A stretch of DNA of 64,000 nt from Sipunculus nudus (GCA_026874595.1 CM049319.1:61142917-61206916), one strand, 5' to 3'; positions 23,302 through 34,836 are shown, numbered from the stretch's first letter. Program-made: numbers and translations. The notes: a model not told the origin generated them from the letters alone.

Positions 23302-23521
23302 GGGAGGATTAACGTGTTGCCAGTTTAATGACTGGACTGTTTTAGTCGCAATAGCTTTTTCATTCCTTCATAAGTGTGAGCACCTTGGCTCTGAACTTCA
23401 CACACACATTCACATGTTATTGTAATAGCATGTAAGTACCTGTACTGTTTGCTTGACACATGTGACACCAGTACCCTTAGTTCAAGTTTTGGTCACTGCA
23501 CATAATAACAAGTGATCAGCT

Positions 23522-23527
23522 AATAAA
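23522..23527 (+). terminator. SNRNP70: Polyadenylation signal AATAAA, likely SNRNP70
   Basis: This is the first canonical AATAAA after the SNRNP70 stop, 220 bp downstream, and is followed by GT/T-rich sequence. Later AATAAA copies (for example 24532-24537) could be used in longer isoforms. Confidence 0.5.
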
Positions 23528-26164
23528 CTGAGACTGTTGTTGCTTTAAATAATATGTACCTAATTCCGTTATCCCAGGTCAGGTGTGGGGGTTCGCATAG
23601 TATTGCATGAAATGCAAGTACAATTGGTTTCAGTAGATTTGGCTGAAAACCATACAGGTCAACAAATAATGAAATATAGGTCTTGTTGTTAGTTAATTAA
23701 TACCTGATAGATGGTGGGTTTTCTTATGATTTGACGTAACAAACTTCACTTACTAGGAGATTGTTAGTTGAGCATAGTATCATATGAAATACCAGATGGT
23801 TGGTTCTCTTGTAAGATATTGGACAGTGCAGCTTAGCTGATGCTATTCATGAGACCCCAAAATACATTCAGATAAGTAATTATTTCATGAAGTAAGTTGG
23901 GATTATGGACAGTGTAACTGAGCTCGAGTATGGTGGTTCTCCCACATATATTTAAATCACTATTCTCCATGTCTTTTTGCCTACCTGCAAGAATTGGAGC
24001 TTTTATCATTTGTGAAGTAGTATTACATGGTAATGCTATTTCTTGTGCTCCTGATTTTCTATAACATTACAGAGGAGTTTCAATATTTAAACTCTTGTTG
24101 TATTGTGAAGCCTGGTAACTTTGACCATCTGTAGTACCTTGTGATATTGCCATCATCTGTACATTAAACTGTATTCCATGCTTTCAGTGATATATGGTAG
24201 GATTTTAACCTATATTAATATAAATGTGGTTAACTTCAAGGCATAATATACCTGTGACATAGCAAGTTGTGTGTCGTTCCATGTCTCTGTTTTAAATATT
24301 AGTCAATGCTTCCTACACATTTACAGTATTTAATTGATACTACTTAGAAATTCTCCTTTCAAAAGATATGGTTCTGGATAATTAATGTTAAATTTGAGAT
24401 CCAATACTTGCTTGGAAGGTAAATGCACAATTTAATAATAATGGTCATATGTATAAGTGAAATGCATTGATGGATAACCAGTGTTGTTCAGTTAAGTTAA
24501 AGAAAATCATATTACCGGTAAAATATTGAAAAATAAAAATGGAACAAAACTGATACAGGCCTCTTGTGCTTGTTATGGTGTAAATGACAAGTCTGTATAT
24601 GAAAAAAATGCCAGGCATTTGAGACCTGTTGTTCATGAAGCAGATAAATTTAATATCTTTAACAAACCTTAAATCTAAACAAGGATGTTGATAGAAAAAC
24701 AAAGTAAAAAATTTTGCCAATGTTCAAATATAATTTGAAAAAAATGTGGGATCATACATGAATACTGAACCATCAGACAGAAAAGTGACCTGGATGGAAA
24801 AAAAAAAATGATTTAGGTATATAGAGAGTGCTCACACTTAGGTATTACCGCTAAGAAATGGACTGATGATAAACATGTGATATGGAGGTAGGTAGTAGTT
24901 AATATAGAGGATCCTCATTGTGTACTTTTTAGTGCTGCTGAGATCCTTCAGAAAACTACAGGTGATGCCACCATCTCTATGGGAGATTTTTCAATGATTT
25001 CTGAATGAGAGGATTCAATAGATTAAATTTGTCATGTAAACCCACTGTCTTTGTGCTGATTTTGTCTGCTGAGACGTGCAAATCTGATGCATCAATTGAA
25101 TCCCAGTGTGGAAGGATTTGGTGGCTTGATGCAAAAGTTACATTTACCCACTAACTTACCCTATCTTCGATAATTTTTCCCTTGAAGTCCAGTTTAGTTT
25201 TATTTCAAATACAACAGAATAAAAAAAATGGCATAATTGTTTTAATATTGATTTGTTATCAAACAACACTCCCATGACAAGTGTACATTTTGTTTCACAG
25301 GCCATAGAAATAACATGCCTAAAGATATTTTTTAAATTATTAAGCAATAGATAAAGAAAACATTTATTTCAAACTCTACTTCACATGACCTATATAAGTG
25401 AATCAAGTAGGTGTTTGTTAATGCTCTGGGAGCAACTGATTATTTTGTGTTGACTGAATCTGTGTAGGGCCTTAACCCCTGAATCAGAGTAACAAACTGC
25501 TTTCAGCCATGATGCACAATTGTAGTCACTGACAGATGGCACTGCGATAGCCCCTTGGATAAATAATTTCAGATATATCTGGATTTATACAGAAATAAGG
25601 AAAATGACCCCCCTCAGGACACACTGCATCATAACCGACAGTTCAAGACCCCAATAAATGTATATCTGAGGTATGGTGTTCCATTACAAAAGTCCAGTGC
25701 AACCATCCATTAATTAATTAATCAATATGAAAATATTTACCTGTCCTCTATTAGTTATGATGTATTGGGGTACTTGTTCAGTAGTACCAGTCATAAAACT
25801 AAATTTCCTGCAGACACATTCAGGCTATAGAAAAAAAATGTTTATCAAGCACGTTTTCATTTTCAATGACAACTAGTGGTTTTCAATGACAAATATATAA
25901 CTGGTTTGCTCTCCCTGCATGTGCATATCTTGTATATTCACTTTCTGAATATACATGCTGAACAATGATTGAAAAGGAATTTAAAATCTAACAGAAGTAA
26001 TGACAAGTCTTTCTGTTCATGGTAAATTATGAGACCATGAAAGTGGGATTTTGAAGGACTAGTGCAGTGGCACACGTGTCAATTCCAAATCTGTAATAAC
26101 TTCTACAGTGCTGCCACTCTGTACAAGATCTTGCCCAAAAAAGTGTAGAATTGTCTGTGTTAAA
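23528..26164. other. Spacer after SNRNP70, no gene recognised
   Basis: AT-rich sequence. It may include a longer SNRNP70 3' UTR. No exon, RNA gene or mobile element could be supported. Confidence 0.5.
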
Positions 26165-26530
26165 GGATTTTAGCTCAGCTGACTGAAAGTCATCTGAATT
26201 ATAGTGACCACTCCCCACATCCGTCCTTCCAGCCGGCTGTTCATTAACAGGGCACAAATCGTAACTGCCAGACCTTTAATCTTCTAACTTGACATCCAGG
26301 GAGGTCCATAAAAAATCTCCTTGGAAACCTGAAATTAGGTCTCTGTTACCCATATCTCTCAAGCAATGGGGCTCATAAGTACCCCTCAGAATAATTAAAA
26401 ATTTGATACAAAATCTCAGGTATCAGAATAACTAATGTCTTGATAGCAATGATTTTTTGGATACATGTTGTTCATGGAGCGTTTTATCAGTTCCTGCAGA
26501 CTGGTGGCACAAACTGTATTTTTTTCAGAG
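26165..26530 (+). repeat. SINE-like dispersed repeat R5, copy 1
   Basis: It begins TTTTAGCTCAGCTGACTGAA, which resembles a tRNA A-box, and shares ordered blocks with 37725-38170: GACTRAAAGTCA, CAAATCRTAAC, GGGAGGTCMATAAAAAATCT and CCTTGGAAACCTRAA. It ends in a module with CAGTTCCTGCAGACTGGTGG, which also occurs near 38131 and 38296. No B-box was found, so tRNA origin is tentative. Confidence 0.55.
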
Positions 26531-26835
26531 ACCTTCCAATGAAGTGGTCATCTGTCAAAATGCCCACGGTAACCTATATCTAAGGTGTGATTTTTTTGCC
26601 CTCTGGCAGCTCATTTTTCAACGTTCCTTGAATTCAGCTGAGCATCATGGCCAATTGGCCACTAGTTCTTATTTCCAATCACTTTATTGAGCAGATCTGC
26701 ACTCATTGAAATGCTGACAGAGCATATTTACTGTATACATAAGCTAAAAAATATACGAGTATAGAGTATATATAGAGCGTATAATTATTCTTAGGATAAA
26801 GATTTGAGAAAACTAGATGTGTCAGAACGACACGA

Positions 26836-27470
26836 ATGCCCCCGCCTTGGGCAAATTAGAAACATTTGTAAAATTTGGAAAATTTTTTAAGTTCAGGAGG
26901 TGTCATATGGTCAAAAGTAGGTCAACAAAGGCAAAATGCAAACTCGATCTGTAACGGGTCATTATCAAGCAACACACCAAAAATCATGCCAGTATATGCA
27001 GGCATTGTGAAAAAAAATCCATACATGTGCATTTTCCATAAAAATTTCTGTCTTTCATGAAATTTTCTATGTTTAGGATCCGTAAAACAATCAAAAGTAG
27101 GTCAACCAGGATGAAACGTAAACTCGATCTGTAACTGTCATTATCTGCCCACACAAAAAAAATCAGGGTGGTATCTGCAGGCATTGAGGAAAAAAAAGTC
27201 AGTACATATGCATTTGTTATGAAAATTTATATTTTTCATGAAACTTTCTATGTTCAGGAGCAGTCAAATGGTCAAAAGTAGGTCAACTGAGACAAAACAG
27301 GAACTCGATCTGTAACTGGTCATTATCTGCCAACACACCAAAAATCAGGCCAATATCTGCAGGCACTGAGAAAAAAAGTCCGTACAACTGTTTCATTTCG
27401 GAATGACGGAAGGACGGAATGACGGACATGGGTAAAACTATATGCCCCGGCCACTTTGTGGCGGGGGCAT
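26836..27470. mobile_element. Non-autonomous element R3 with 11-bp inverted ends and 181-bp internal repeats
   Basis: The ends are ATGCCCCCGCC (26836-26846) and its exact reverse complement GGCGGGGGCAT (27460-27470). Inside, a unit of about 181 bp occurs three times. Each has GTCAAAAGTAGGTCAAC or a close form (near 26909, 27090, 27271), then AACTCGATCTGTAAC, TCATTATC and a Gln/Ala-poor AT-rich stretch. It has no coding capacity. Short CGGAATGACGGA repeats precede the right end. The class is unknown. The structure is that of a MITE or Helentron-like element carrying tandem repeats. Confidence 0.75.
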
Positions 27471-29441
27471 AAAAAGTATAAATCCATGAAAAATAAAAAA
27501 AACTTGTCCTTCTTGAAGAAAATATGATAATTTAAAAAACATGGTAGCACTGGTTTTAATATTTTAAATAAGTGGCAGCACTGGTTTTAAAATTCTAACT
27601 TCTCTTCATCCAATTTCCTTGACAAGCTCATTACATGCATTTTTCATAATAATTATTTTTTTATTATAATTTATTTGCTGTGAAACAATTGGTGATAAGG
27701 AAAGCAGGGCTTTGTTTCATTAAATTCTCTTTAGGTTTTAATACAGAAATGTAATATTGTGATGTATGGTCAACAGGATGAATCTAAGACATTTGACATT
27801 TATTGACACCCTAATAAACAAGCTGTTCAGGTTCAATACAGGCACTGAAGAATTAGTGTACTTGCAATAAAACTGTAGCGCCACCTCTGAATGTGTATGC
27901 AAACTACAGTATTAGAATTTTAATGTGCCATTATGCGATGTTAGTTATGATGCATTTTGTTACAGAGAAATCAGGCTCTTATCAGAATTTCTGAATATTC
28001 ATCCACCCAAATAACTCAGTTCATGGTTTAACAAGTTATTGTGCATTTAAAAAAATTACCATTATGCATTATTACCATACAAGTAATTCAAGTGAACACA
28101 GAGATCAGCTGTGGTGAAGAAATATCACAAAACAAGTCACCATGTAATCTCACTAATTCCCAGCATAAAACATAGTATGAACCATACTACATATTTCATG
28201 AATATTGTATGAGGAAAAATGTGTTTAACTAGTGGTATATGGAAGCAATAAAATGTCTATGTGGACCCTGAATTGAAAGTAAAGTTAACCACAGCTGCGA
28301 TTATTATTTCAGTCACAATACTTATTCTTAGAGACTCCATGCTGACTGGTAGCACGTGAGGGACGATATAACCCATGAAGTCTACCAGGCAGATGTCCAT
28401 CAGAAATTTTAATATGTGGCTCTTCATATTTTATACCACAGTAGTGAAATATTAACTAAATGGTTATGAATATGGATATTTTATTAGAGGATGAATATGT
28501 TGATTTTTGTTGATAAAATTCAGGGAAGTACCAGCACTCAAATTGAGCTTAAGTGCCCCATAATTACATCAACCTTTTGCATTCAACCATGTTATATATG
28601 GTATAGAGATCAGACGTAGCACAGCCTTGTAGAGACTATAGGTATATATGATCCATAGGCATCTTATTTTTATGCATCCTGGCATATATCCGCACAGACT
28701 AGATCTGTGACCCCCCACATTTGATTGGCAGGTGTCACTCGCTTGGCAGTACATCACGCAAACTCTCCTTTCATCCTGGGACAGGGTCTTATATAAACCT
28801 CCCGTTACCCACGGCCAAATGATCTGTTCCATTACCCTGACCAGTGGTGCATGTATTTATCAGACACAATGGATAGATCAATGTTATGATAATGCTGCTT
28901 AAACAGATGATGACGCATTTTCAACTGAAAATGATGCATGGCCCAGCAGAATTATGCCAGCAGGTGACCAATATTCCTTTATATAGACGGGCATTTATTG
29001 CCCTTTTTACTGTATCAGGGAAACCAGCAGCTATAAAAAGAAGTGAATATATGTCACAAAGACTGTATACCCAATAATAGCAAATATATGGATGTATGTC
29101 ATGCTTCTTGTACATATTTAGACATTTCCAGGAATGTTTTTACAAAATCTTGGAATTCTTGAAGATATCATGCTTCCTGAAACATTTTTCCAAATTCTGT
29201 TAAATCCTGAAAATATCTTTCCAAGGACATTTTTTTTAAATTCTAGGTAATAATAAAGATATTTTCATCCTTCCTGTACAAATTTATATACCAGGAACAT
29301 TTTTTTTTTAATTCCACAAAATACTGAAGGTATCTAGGAATTTCTCTGAAACTGTTAGTTACAGCATATAAACAAATGCATATTCCCTGCATGATCATTT
29401 CTGAAGTTTTTACAGAAACTTTGGGGTCATCTTGTCTTTAT
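27471..29441. other. Spacer with a degenerate 48-bp repeat at its end
   Basis: No gene was found. At about 29125-29345 there are four imperfect units of about 48 bp, each with a CAGGAACATTTTT-like start and an AAATCCTGAAGATATCT-like end. The rest is AT-rich without a recognised feature. Confidence 0.5.
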
Positions 29442-30420
29442 TGTATCCCCAGACAAAATCAGGGGATACTATGTTTTCATGACGGTCCCGCCGCCGCCGC
29501 TGCCACATATATATGTTGTTGGCGTGATAACTCAAAAAATATTTCACTGATCTTTACCAAACTTGGTATATGTGTAGATATGGGTGAGAGGACAACGCCT
29601 ATTCAAAAATGAGGTCATGACCTTTATTGGAGTGTCATTGACCTTGAATAGGTCCAATTTTGGGGAAAATCATACAAATTCTTAAATTATCTAAAGAAAT
29701 ATTGCATGGATTGATCCCAAAATCAAGTTGATCGAAGATCATGGATAGGGTTGTCAGGTTCCAGAACCTGGTGGGCCCACCTATTATTCTTTACTTGTTT
29801 TTGTGCCTTTTAATACCCCCAGAATTGCCACGTACTTGACAGTAAAGTAACTGTGAGCATCATAATAGTAAAAAACTATGGACAGAATTCTTTTATATTA
29901 TGCATATACATAGATATGGGATATGGGATGATGTTTATTTAAATTGGGGTCATGACCTTTCCTATGAGAGTGGCCTTGACCTTGAATATTCCCATATTTG
30001 GTGAAATACACACAAAATCTTTAATATCTCACTGAGGGATGCATGGATTGGTCCAAAAATCAAATTGACATAAGATCTTTGATAGCATTGTTTTCTGCAG
30101 AAGACAGGTGGTGCCACGTACCTAACGTTGTTTTCTTGCTAATTCGATGTTTAAACGGAATTACTTTGTAAGAATTTGAGGTACAGTCACCAATCCCTCA
30201 AGTTTTATGCATCTTATCAACGGCTAGGTCAGATTTGAACATAGATGACCTTGATACATTTTTTCAAGGTCACAGCAGCGATAATGTTAAAATAAAATTA
30301 CAGCAATAACTCAAAAAAAAAAATTGTTGGTACAGTCACCAAACTTACAGGTTAAATGCATCATATCAAGGGCTAGGTCAACTTCAAATATGGATGACCT
30401 TAAGGCATTTTAAAGGTCAC
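29442..30420 (+). mobile_element. R1 repeat, copy 2, left part (interrupted by the LTR element)
   Basis: It starts with the R1 end GTATCCCCAGACAA (29443-29456) and follows copy 1 closely, including AGGTCATGACCT at 29612-29623. It then adds a module absent from copy 1 with GAGGTACAGTCACCAA, GGCTAGGTC and TTTTTCAAGGTCACAG. It stops at 30420, where the retrotransposon begins, and resumes at 35332. Confidence 0.75.
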
Positions 30421-30559
30421 TGTTACGAGATGATAAGTTACGAGTTCACTATGTCACGGGTCCGATATTTTATGTGTACACATGCCAGTGTGCTACGTCA
30501 CACTTTTATGCTTGTTGTCTAGTAAAGCGTTGTTCACAGCCGCACGTGTTGTTGAAACA
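30421..30559 (+). repeat. 5' LTR (139 bp)
   Basis: TG...CA ends, identical to 35188-35326. It contains CTACGTCAC (CRE-like) near 30494-30502 and AGTAAA near 30531 as a possible weak poly(A) signal. No clear TATA box is seen. Confidence 0.95.
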
Positions 30560-30577
30560 TGGTGCCAGAAGTGTCAT
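30560..30577 (+). other. Primer-binding site
   Basis: TGGTGCCAGAAGTG begins at the base right after the 5' LTR. It resembles the complement of an animal tRNA-Leu 3' end (one base differs from the TGGTGTCAGAAGTG form I recall for related elements). Confidence 0.75.
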
Positions 30578-30653
30578 GTAAACTGCGCCTGCAATCCGCT
30601 AAATCTAGTTAATTAGCCTAGATCGTGGATTATTTTGCAACACAACTGTCGCA

Positions 30654-31160
30654 ATGGCCGCGTCAGCAGTACCAGTTCCCGCAGCGATGTCTGTGAAGGG
30701 TGACCTGAGCGATAATTGGGACTTTTTCCGTTCACAGTGGAATAATTATGAAATTGGCACAGAGCTCGTCAAGAAGCAGCACGAGATTAGGATTGCAACC
30801 TTGCTTAGTGTCATGGGCAAAGACTGTTATCGCATATACAGACACCTCGATATGGAGGATGATGATCGAAAGGATATCAACAAAATCCTAGATGTTTTGG
30901 AAAGACATTTCCGCCCGCAAAAGAACGTCATATTCGAAAGGTATGTGTTCAATACTGCCGATCAAGGAGGTAATGAAAGTTTTGATGATTACATTAACAG
31001 ACTGCGCCACTTAGCCTCCACTTGTGATTTTGGTGCACTTCATGACGATATGATTAGGGATAGAATTGTAATAGGCACCAATGATGAATCTGTTCGTTCT
31101 AAGCTCTTAAGAACCAGTGAACTGACACTAAAAAACAGCCATAGAAACTTGTCGTGCTAG
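30654..31160 (+). CDS. gag: Gag capsid region of the LTR element
   Basis: 168 codons starting MAASAVPVPA. The body resembles Ty3/gypsy capsid: WDFFRSQWNNYEIGT, an aromatic/helical block ending HFRPQKNVIFERYVF, then ESFDDYINRLRHLA. This frame ends at TAG 31158-31160. The nucleocapsid continues in the next (+1) frame, which becomes open at 31132 directly after a TAA. The first ATG after the leader was taken as the start. Gag would form the particle that holds element RNA in the cytoplasm (family knowledge). Confidence 0.88.
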   Translation: MAASAVPVPAAMSVKGDLSDNWDFFRSQWNNYEIGTELVKKQHEIRIATLLSVMGKDCYRIYRHLDMEDDDRKDINKILDVLERHFRPQKNVIFERYVFNTADQGGNESFDDYINRLRHLASTCDFGALHDDMIRDRIVIGTNDESVRSKLLRTSELTLKNSHRNLSC

Positions 31161-31188
31161 TGAAATTGCCAAGAAACAGCTTACACAG

Positions 31189-34100
31189 ATGACCAACAAT
31201 GCTGAACAACATGACAGTGTTCATTATGCAGAACAAAGCAAGCATAAGAGCAGATTTAAGCAATGGAGAAAATCAGAACCACAGGCACAGACCAAACGTT
31301 TTGAAACAAAGTCATGTAAATATTGTGGTAGCAAACACAAAGCAGGGAAGGATGAATGCCCAGCTTATGGACAGAAATGTGCTGCCTGTGGCAGGTTTAA
31401 TCACTTTGCAAAAGTGTGTCAACAAACCAAACGACGATGGAGACCAACTGCTAAACATAAACAGGCAATAGTGCATCAAGTTAATGACACTGAGGACAGT
31501 GAATCAAGCAGTTCAGATGATTCAGTATTAAAGATAACCCATACTATAAGCTCAGTTTCTGATAGAGGCAAACAGTTGATGGTGACACTAGCTATGCAAA
31601 TAGATGGTGCAAAGGACACTGGTCAAGATTTACTGTGTCAAATGGATACCGGTTCAACATGTAACCTGATATGTTTTCGCGACTACTGCGGAATAGCTCA
31701 AGATGGTGACCCACCAATGGACAAAAGCAGAGCTAGACTTAGACTGTATGACGGATCATACATGAATCCACTTGGACAGAGTCAGATTAAATGTACCTGT
31801 GGTGATCATACACAAACACTGGAGTTCCAGATAGTGAAAGGTACTCAGAGTCCACTATTGTCTGCAGATGCTTGTGAATGCCTGGGACTTTTAACTGTAA
31901 ATGTACCAATAGACAGTGTCAGCCACATTTCTGATAGAAAACATGAGCCATTAAAGTCTGATCGCATATTCAAAGATTATGGTGATGTGTTCCAGGGGCT
32001 AGGACTGTTTCCGGGTGAGCTACACCTTGAAATTGACAAATCTGTTCAACCAGTTCAGCAACAACCCAGACGGGTGCCAGTTCCACTTAAAGCAGAGTTG
32101 AAGAAAAAGCTTGATGACTTAGAAAGGGATGGTGTAATCTCAAAGGTTACCACTCCGACGGACTGGATTAGCAATATGGTAGCTGTCAGAAAAGCTTCAG
32201 GAAAGTTGAGGATCTGTATAGACCCCAGAAATTTGAATAAGGCATTAAAGCGTCCCCACTACCCTATGCCGACAATTGAGGACATACTTCCTAATCTGTC
32301 CAAAGCAAAAGTGTTCTCCGTACTTGATGCCAAGGACGGCTATTGGCACATCAAACTAGACGAGGAAAGCAGTTATGCAACCACTTTCTGGACTCCCTTT
32401 GGTAGATATCGCTGGATGAGAATGCCAATGGGAATCAAACCAGCATCAGAGGAATATCAGAGACGACAAAGTGAACATATTGTCGGTCTGCCAGGATGTG
32501 GTGTCATACACGACGACATATGTGTTTGGGGTTCAGGAGATACAGTAGAAGAAGCCATAGCGGACCATGACTCCAATCTTATAGGCCTACTTGAACGTGC
32601 CAGACAAGTTGGCTTAAAGTTCAATAAAAAAAAGATGCGTCTGCGTATGACAGCAGTTCCATACATTGGACATTTATTGACATCTGAAGGGCTCAAACCC
32701 GATCCAGAAAAGATCAAAGCTATCACCGAAATGAAACGCCCAGAGAATGTACAGGCTGTGCAGAGGTTCCTGGGATTTGTTAACTATCTGTCAAAGTTCC
32801 TACCACGGCTTTCTGAGGTTTGCGAACCGTTAAGACGGCTCACTGACAAAGACTCTCTGTGGATGTGGCAAAGCCACCAAGAGCAAGCGTTCCTCTCGAT
32901 TAAGAAACTTGTAACGGAACATCCTGTTTTGCGGTATTATGATGTGAATGTACCGGTCACGATCCAGTGTGATGCTAGTGAAGTTGGCCTGGGTGCTACC
33001 TTACTACAGGAGGGCCAACCAGTGGCCTATGCATCACGATCGTTATCTCAAACTGAGCAACGATACGCTCAGATCGAAAAAGAGTGCTTAGCTATCGTCT
33101 TCGCATGTGAGCGATTCAACCAGTACATCCATGGTAAAGACGTTGTACATGTGGAATCCGACCACAAACCGTTGGAGAGCATATTCCAGAAGTCGATATT
33201 AACAGCACCGAAGCGACTTCAACGAATGATGCTCCGCCTCCAGAAGTACACGCTTGCTGTTCGTTTCAAGAAAGGCAAAGAGATGTACATTGCAGATTGT
33301 CTATCTAGAGCAGCCCTGCCTCAGAGATCTGTAGATGCAGAAACTCCGGATTACCAGATCTTTGAAATTGTCACAGAGCAAATACATGACCAACAAATAG
33401 AACAGGTAAATCAAGCAGAATATTTACGTGTGTCTGACACAAGACTGAAACAGATACAAGATTGTACTAAGAAAGACAATCAGCTACAAACTCTGAAGGA
33501 TGTTGTTCTCTCTGGATGGCCAAATGACATAAATAACACACCACAGAACATCAGAGAGTATTGGTCATACAGAGATGAGATATCTGTCCAGAATGGAGTT
33601 CTCTACAAGGGTATGAGAGTAATCATTCCCAAGATTATGCGTCCAGAAATGCTTACTCGCATACACGCCAGTCACCTTGGTGTTGAATCTTGCTTGCGTA
33701 AAGCTCGTGATGTCATCTACTGGCCTGGCATGAACAGTGAGGTAAAAGATCATGTAAGCAAATGCTCTACATGCAATGAATATCAGGCAAAACAACAGAA
33801 GGAGCCACTGATGACATATGCAATACCAGAACATCCCTGGAGTATGGTAGGAGTCGACCTGTTTACCTTAAAGGGAAACGATTTTGTCATTGTGGTCGAT
33901 TTCTACTCAGATTTCTGGGAATACCAAGAACTAGCAGAAACAAGTGCTACTTCTGTGATTGACTTCTTAAAAGAACAGTTCTGCCAACATGATAATGTTG
34001 TCTCAGACAACGGCCCACAATTTGATTCGCGAGAATTCAAAGAGTTTTCCATGGAATGGGAATTCACTCACAAAACTTCCTCGCCGTATCATAGTCAATC

Positions 34101-34836
34101 CAATGGAAAGACTGAAGCTGCAGTAAAGATAGCTAAGAAACTTCTTAAGAAAGCGGTCAAACACAACCAAGACCCACTGATAGCAGTCCTAAACTGGCGA
34201 AACACTCCTACAGAAGGAATGAATAGCAGTCCTGTGCAACGTTTATTTTCTCGTCGGACTAGGACACTGCTTCCTACTAACGCGCAACTGTTAAAACCAA
34301 CCGTTGCAAGAGATGTCATAGAAAACATCAAACTCCGTCGCCAGAAGGCAAAACTACATTATGACAGAAATGCTAGACCACTACCAGAACTTTTGTATGG
34401 TCAGCCAGTTCGTGTGCAACCACTCCCAGGTGATAGAGACAAGAGATGGCAATCAGGTATATGTTTACAACAAGTTGCTCCTCGTTCTTACCTTGTGAAT
34501 GTAAATGGCAGAATCTACAGACGTAACAGACGGTTTATCAGGCCATCTCACGAAACCACAACTATACCAGACCAAGATACCGAAATGCATCAAACAGGTG
34601 AGCAGCCCAACAATGATTCAGACACGCATATAACCAATCCTGCACAAAACGTCACTGCTGATGACTCGCTGGCTCAAACACGCACAACACCGAATGATGT
34701 TATACCAGTTAATTCTCAGGATAATGGAGACAATACTACAACAACTGATGGTGCGCTGGTGGACAACAGACGCCGAACCAGGACCAGAGTGATCAAGCCA
34801 CCTGCCAGATATACCAAAGATTTTGTGCCCAGTTAA
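31189..34836 (+). CDS. pol: Nucleocapsid-protease-RT-RNase H-integrase polyprotein of the LTR element
   Basis: 1215 codons from the first in-frame ATG; the frame is open from 31132. Zinc knuckles: Cys43/Cys46/His50/Cys57 (irregular) and Cys64/Cys67/His72/Cys77 (CCHC). Protease DTG is at 153-155. The RT has a first Asp in VLDAKDGYWHIKL (380) and an unusual IHDD box (440-443) where YVDD or VADD is usual. RNase H: CDAS (Asp595), Glu632, ESDH (Asp658). Integrase: His826/His829/Cys859/Cys862 and a catalytic triad Asp890, Asp940, Glu976 (DD35E). The second Asp segment reads CQHDNVVSDNGPQF, lacking the HGIP-type residues seen in relatives. The Thr/Asn-rich tail has no chromodomain. There are no internal stops. 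Confidence 0.95.
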   Translation: MTNNAEQHDSVHYAEQSKHKSRFKQWRKSEPQAQTKRFETKSCKYCGSKHKAGKDECPAYGQKCAACGRFNHFAKVCQQTKRRWRPTAKHKQAIVHQVNDTEDSESSSSDDSVLKITHTISSVSDRGKQLMVTLAMQIDGAKDTGQDLLCQMDTGSTCNLICFRDYCGIAQDGDPPMDKSRARLRLYDGSYMNPLGQSQIKCTCGDHTQTLEFQIVKGTQSPLLSADACECLGLLTVNVPIDSVSHISDRKHEPLKSDRIFKDYGDVFQGLGLFPGELHLEIDKSVQPVQQQPRRVPVPLKAELKKKLDDLERDGVISKVTTPTDWISNMVAVRKASGKLRICIDPRNLNKALKRPHYPMPTIEDILPNLSKAKVFSVLDAKDGYWHIKLDEESSYATTFWTPFGRYRWMRMPMGIKPASEEYQRRQSEHIVGLPGCGVIHDDICVWGSGDTVEEAIADHDSNLIGLLERARQVGLKFNKKKMRLRMTAVPYIGHLLTSEGLKPDPEKIKAITEMKRPENVQAVQRFLGFVNYLSKFLPRLSEVCEPLRRLTDKDSLWMWQSHQEQAFLSIKKLVTEHPVLRYYDVNVPVTIQCDASEVGLGATLLQEGQPVAYASRSLSQTEQRYAQIEKECLAIVFACERFNQYIHGKDVVHVESDHKPLESIFQKSILTAPKRLQRMMLRLQKYTLAVRFKKGKEMYIADCLSRAALPQRSVDAETPDYQIFEIVTEQIHDQQIEQVNQAEYLRVSDTRLKQIQDCTKKDNQLQTLKDVVLSGWPNDINNTPQNIREYWSYRDEISVQNGVLYKGMRVIIPKIMRPEMLTRIHASHLGVESCLRKARDVIYWPGMNSEVKDHVSKCSTCNEYQAKQQKEPLMTYAIPEHPWSMVGVDLFTLKGNDFVIVVDFYSDFWEYQELAETSATSVIDFLKEQFCQHDNVVSDNGPQFDSREFKEFSMEWEFTHKTSSPYHSQSNGKTEAAVKIAKKLLKKAVKHNQDPLIAVLNWRNTPTEGMNSSPVQRLFSRRTRTLLPTNAQLLKPTVARDVIENIKLRRQKAKLHYDRNARPLPELLYGQPVRVQPLPGDRDKRWQSGICLQQVAPRSYLVNVNGRIYRRNRRFIRPSHETTTIPDQDTEMHQTGEQPNNDSDTHITNPAQNVTADDSLAQTRTTPNDVIPVNSQDNGDNTTTTDGALVDNRRRTRTRVIKPPARYTKDFVPS

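Noticed and set aside
31130-31136. A AAA AAC heptamer, a classical -1 frameshift slippery site, at the gag/pol junction
   Set aside because: The pol frame is +1 relative to gag. A -1 slip here meets TAG within three codons (31142-31144), so the heptamer cannot produce gag-pol.
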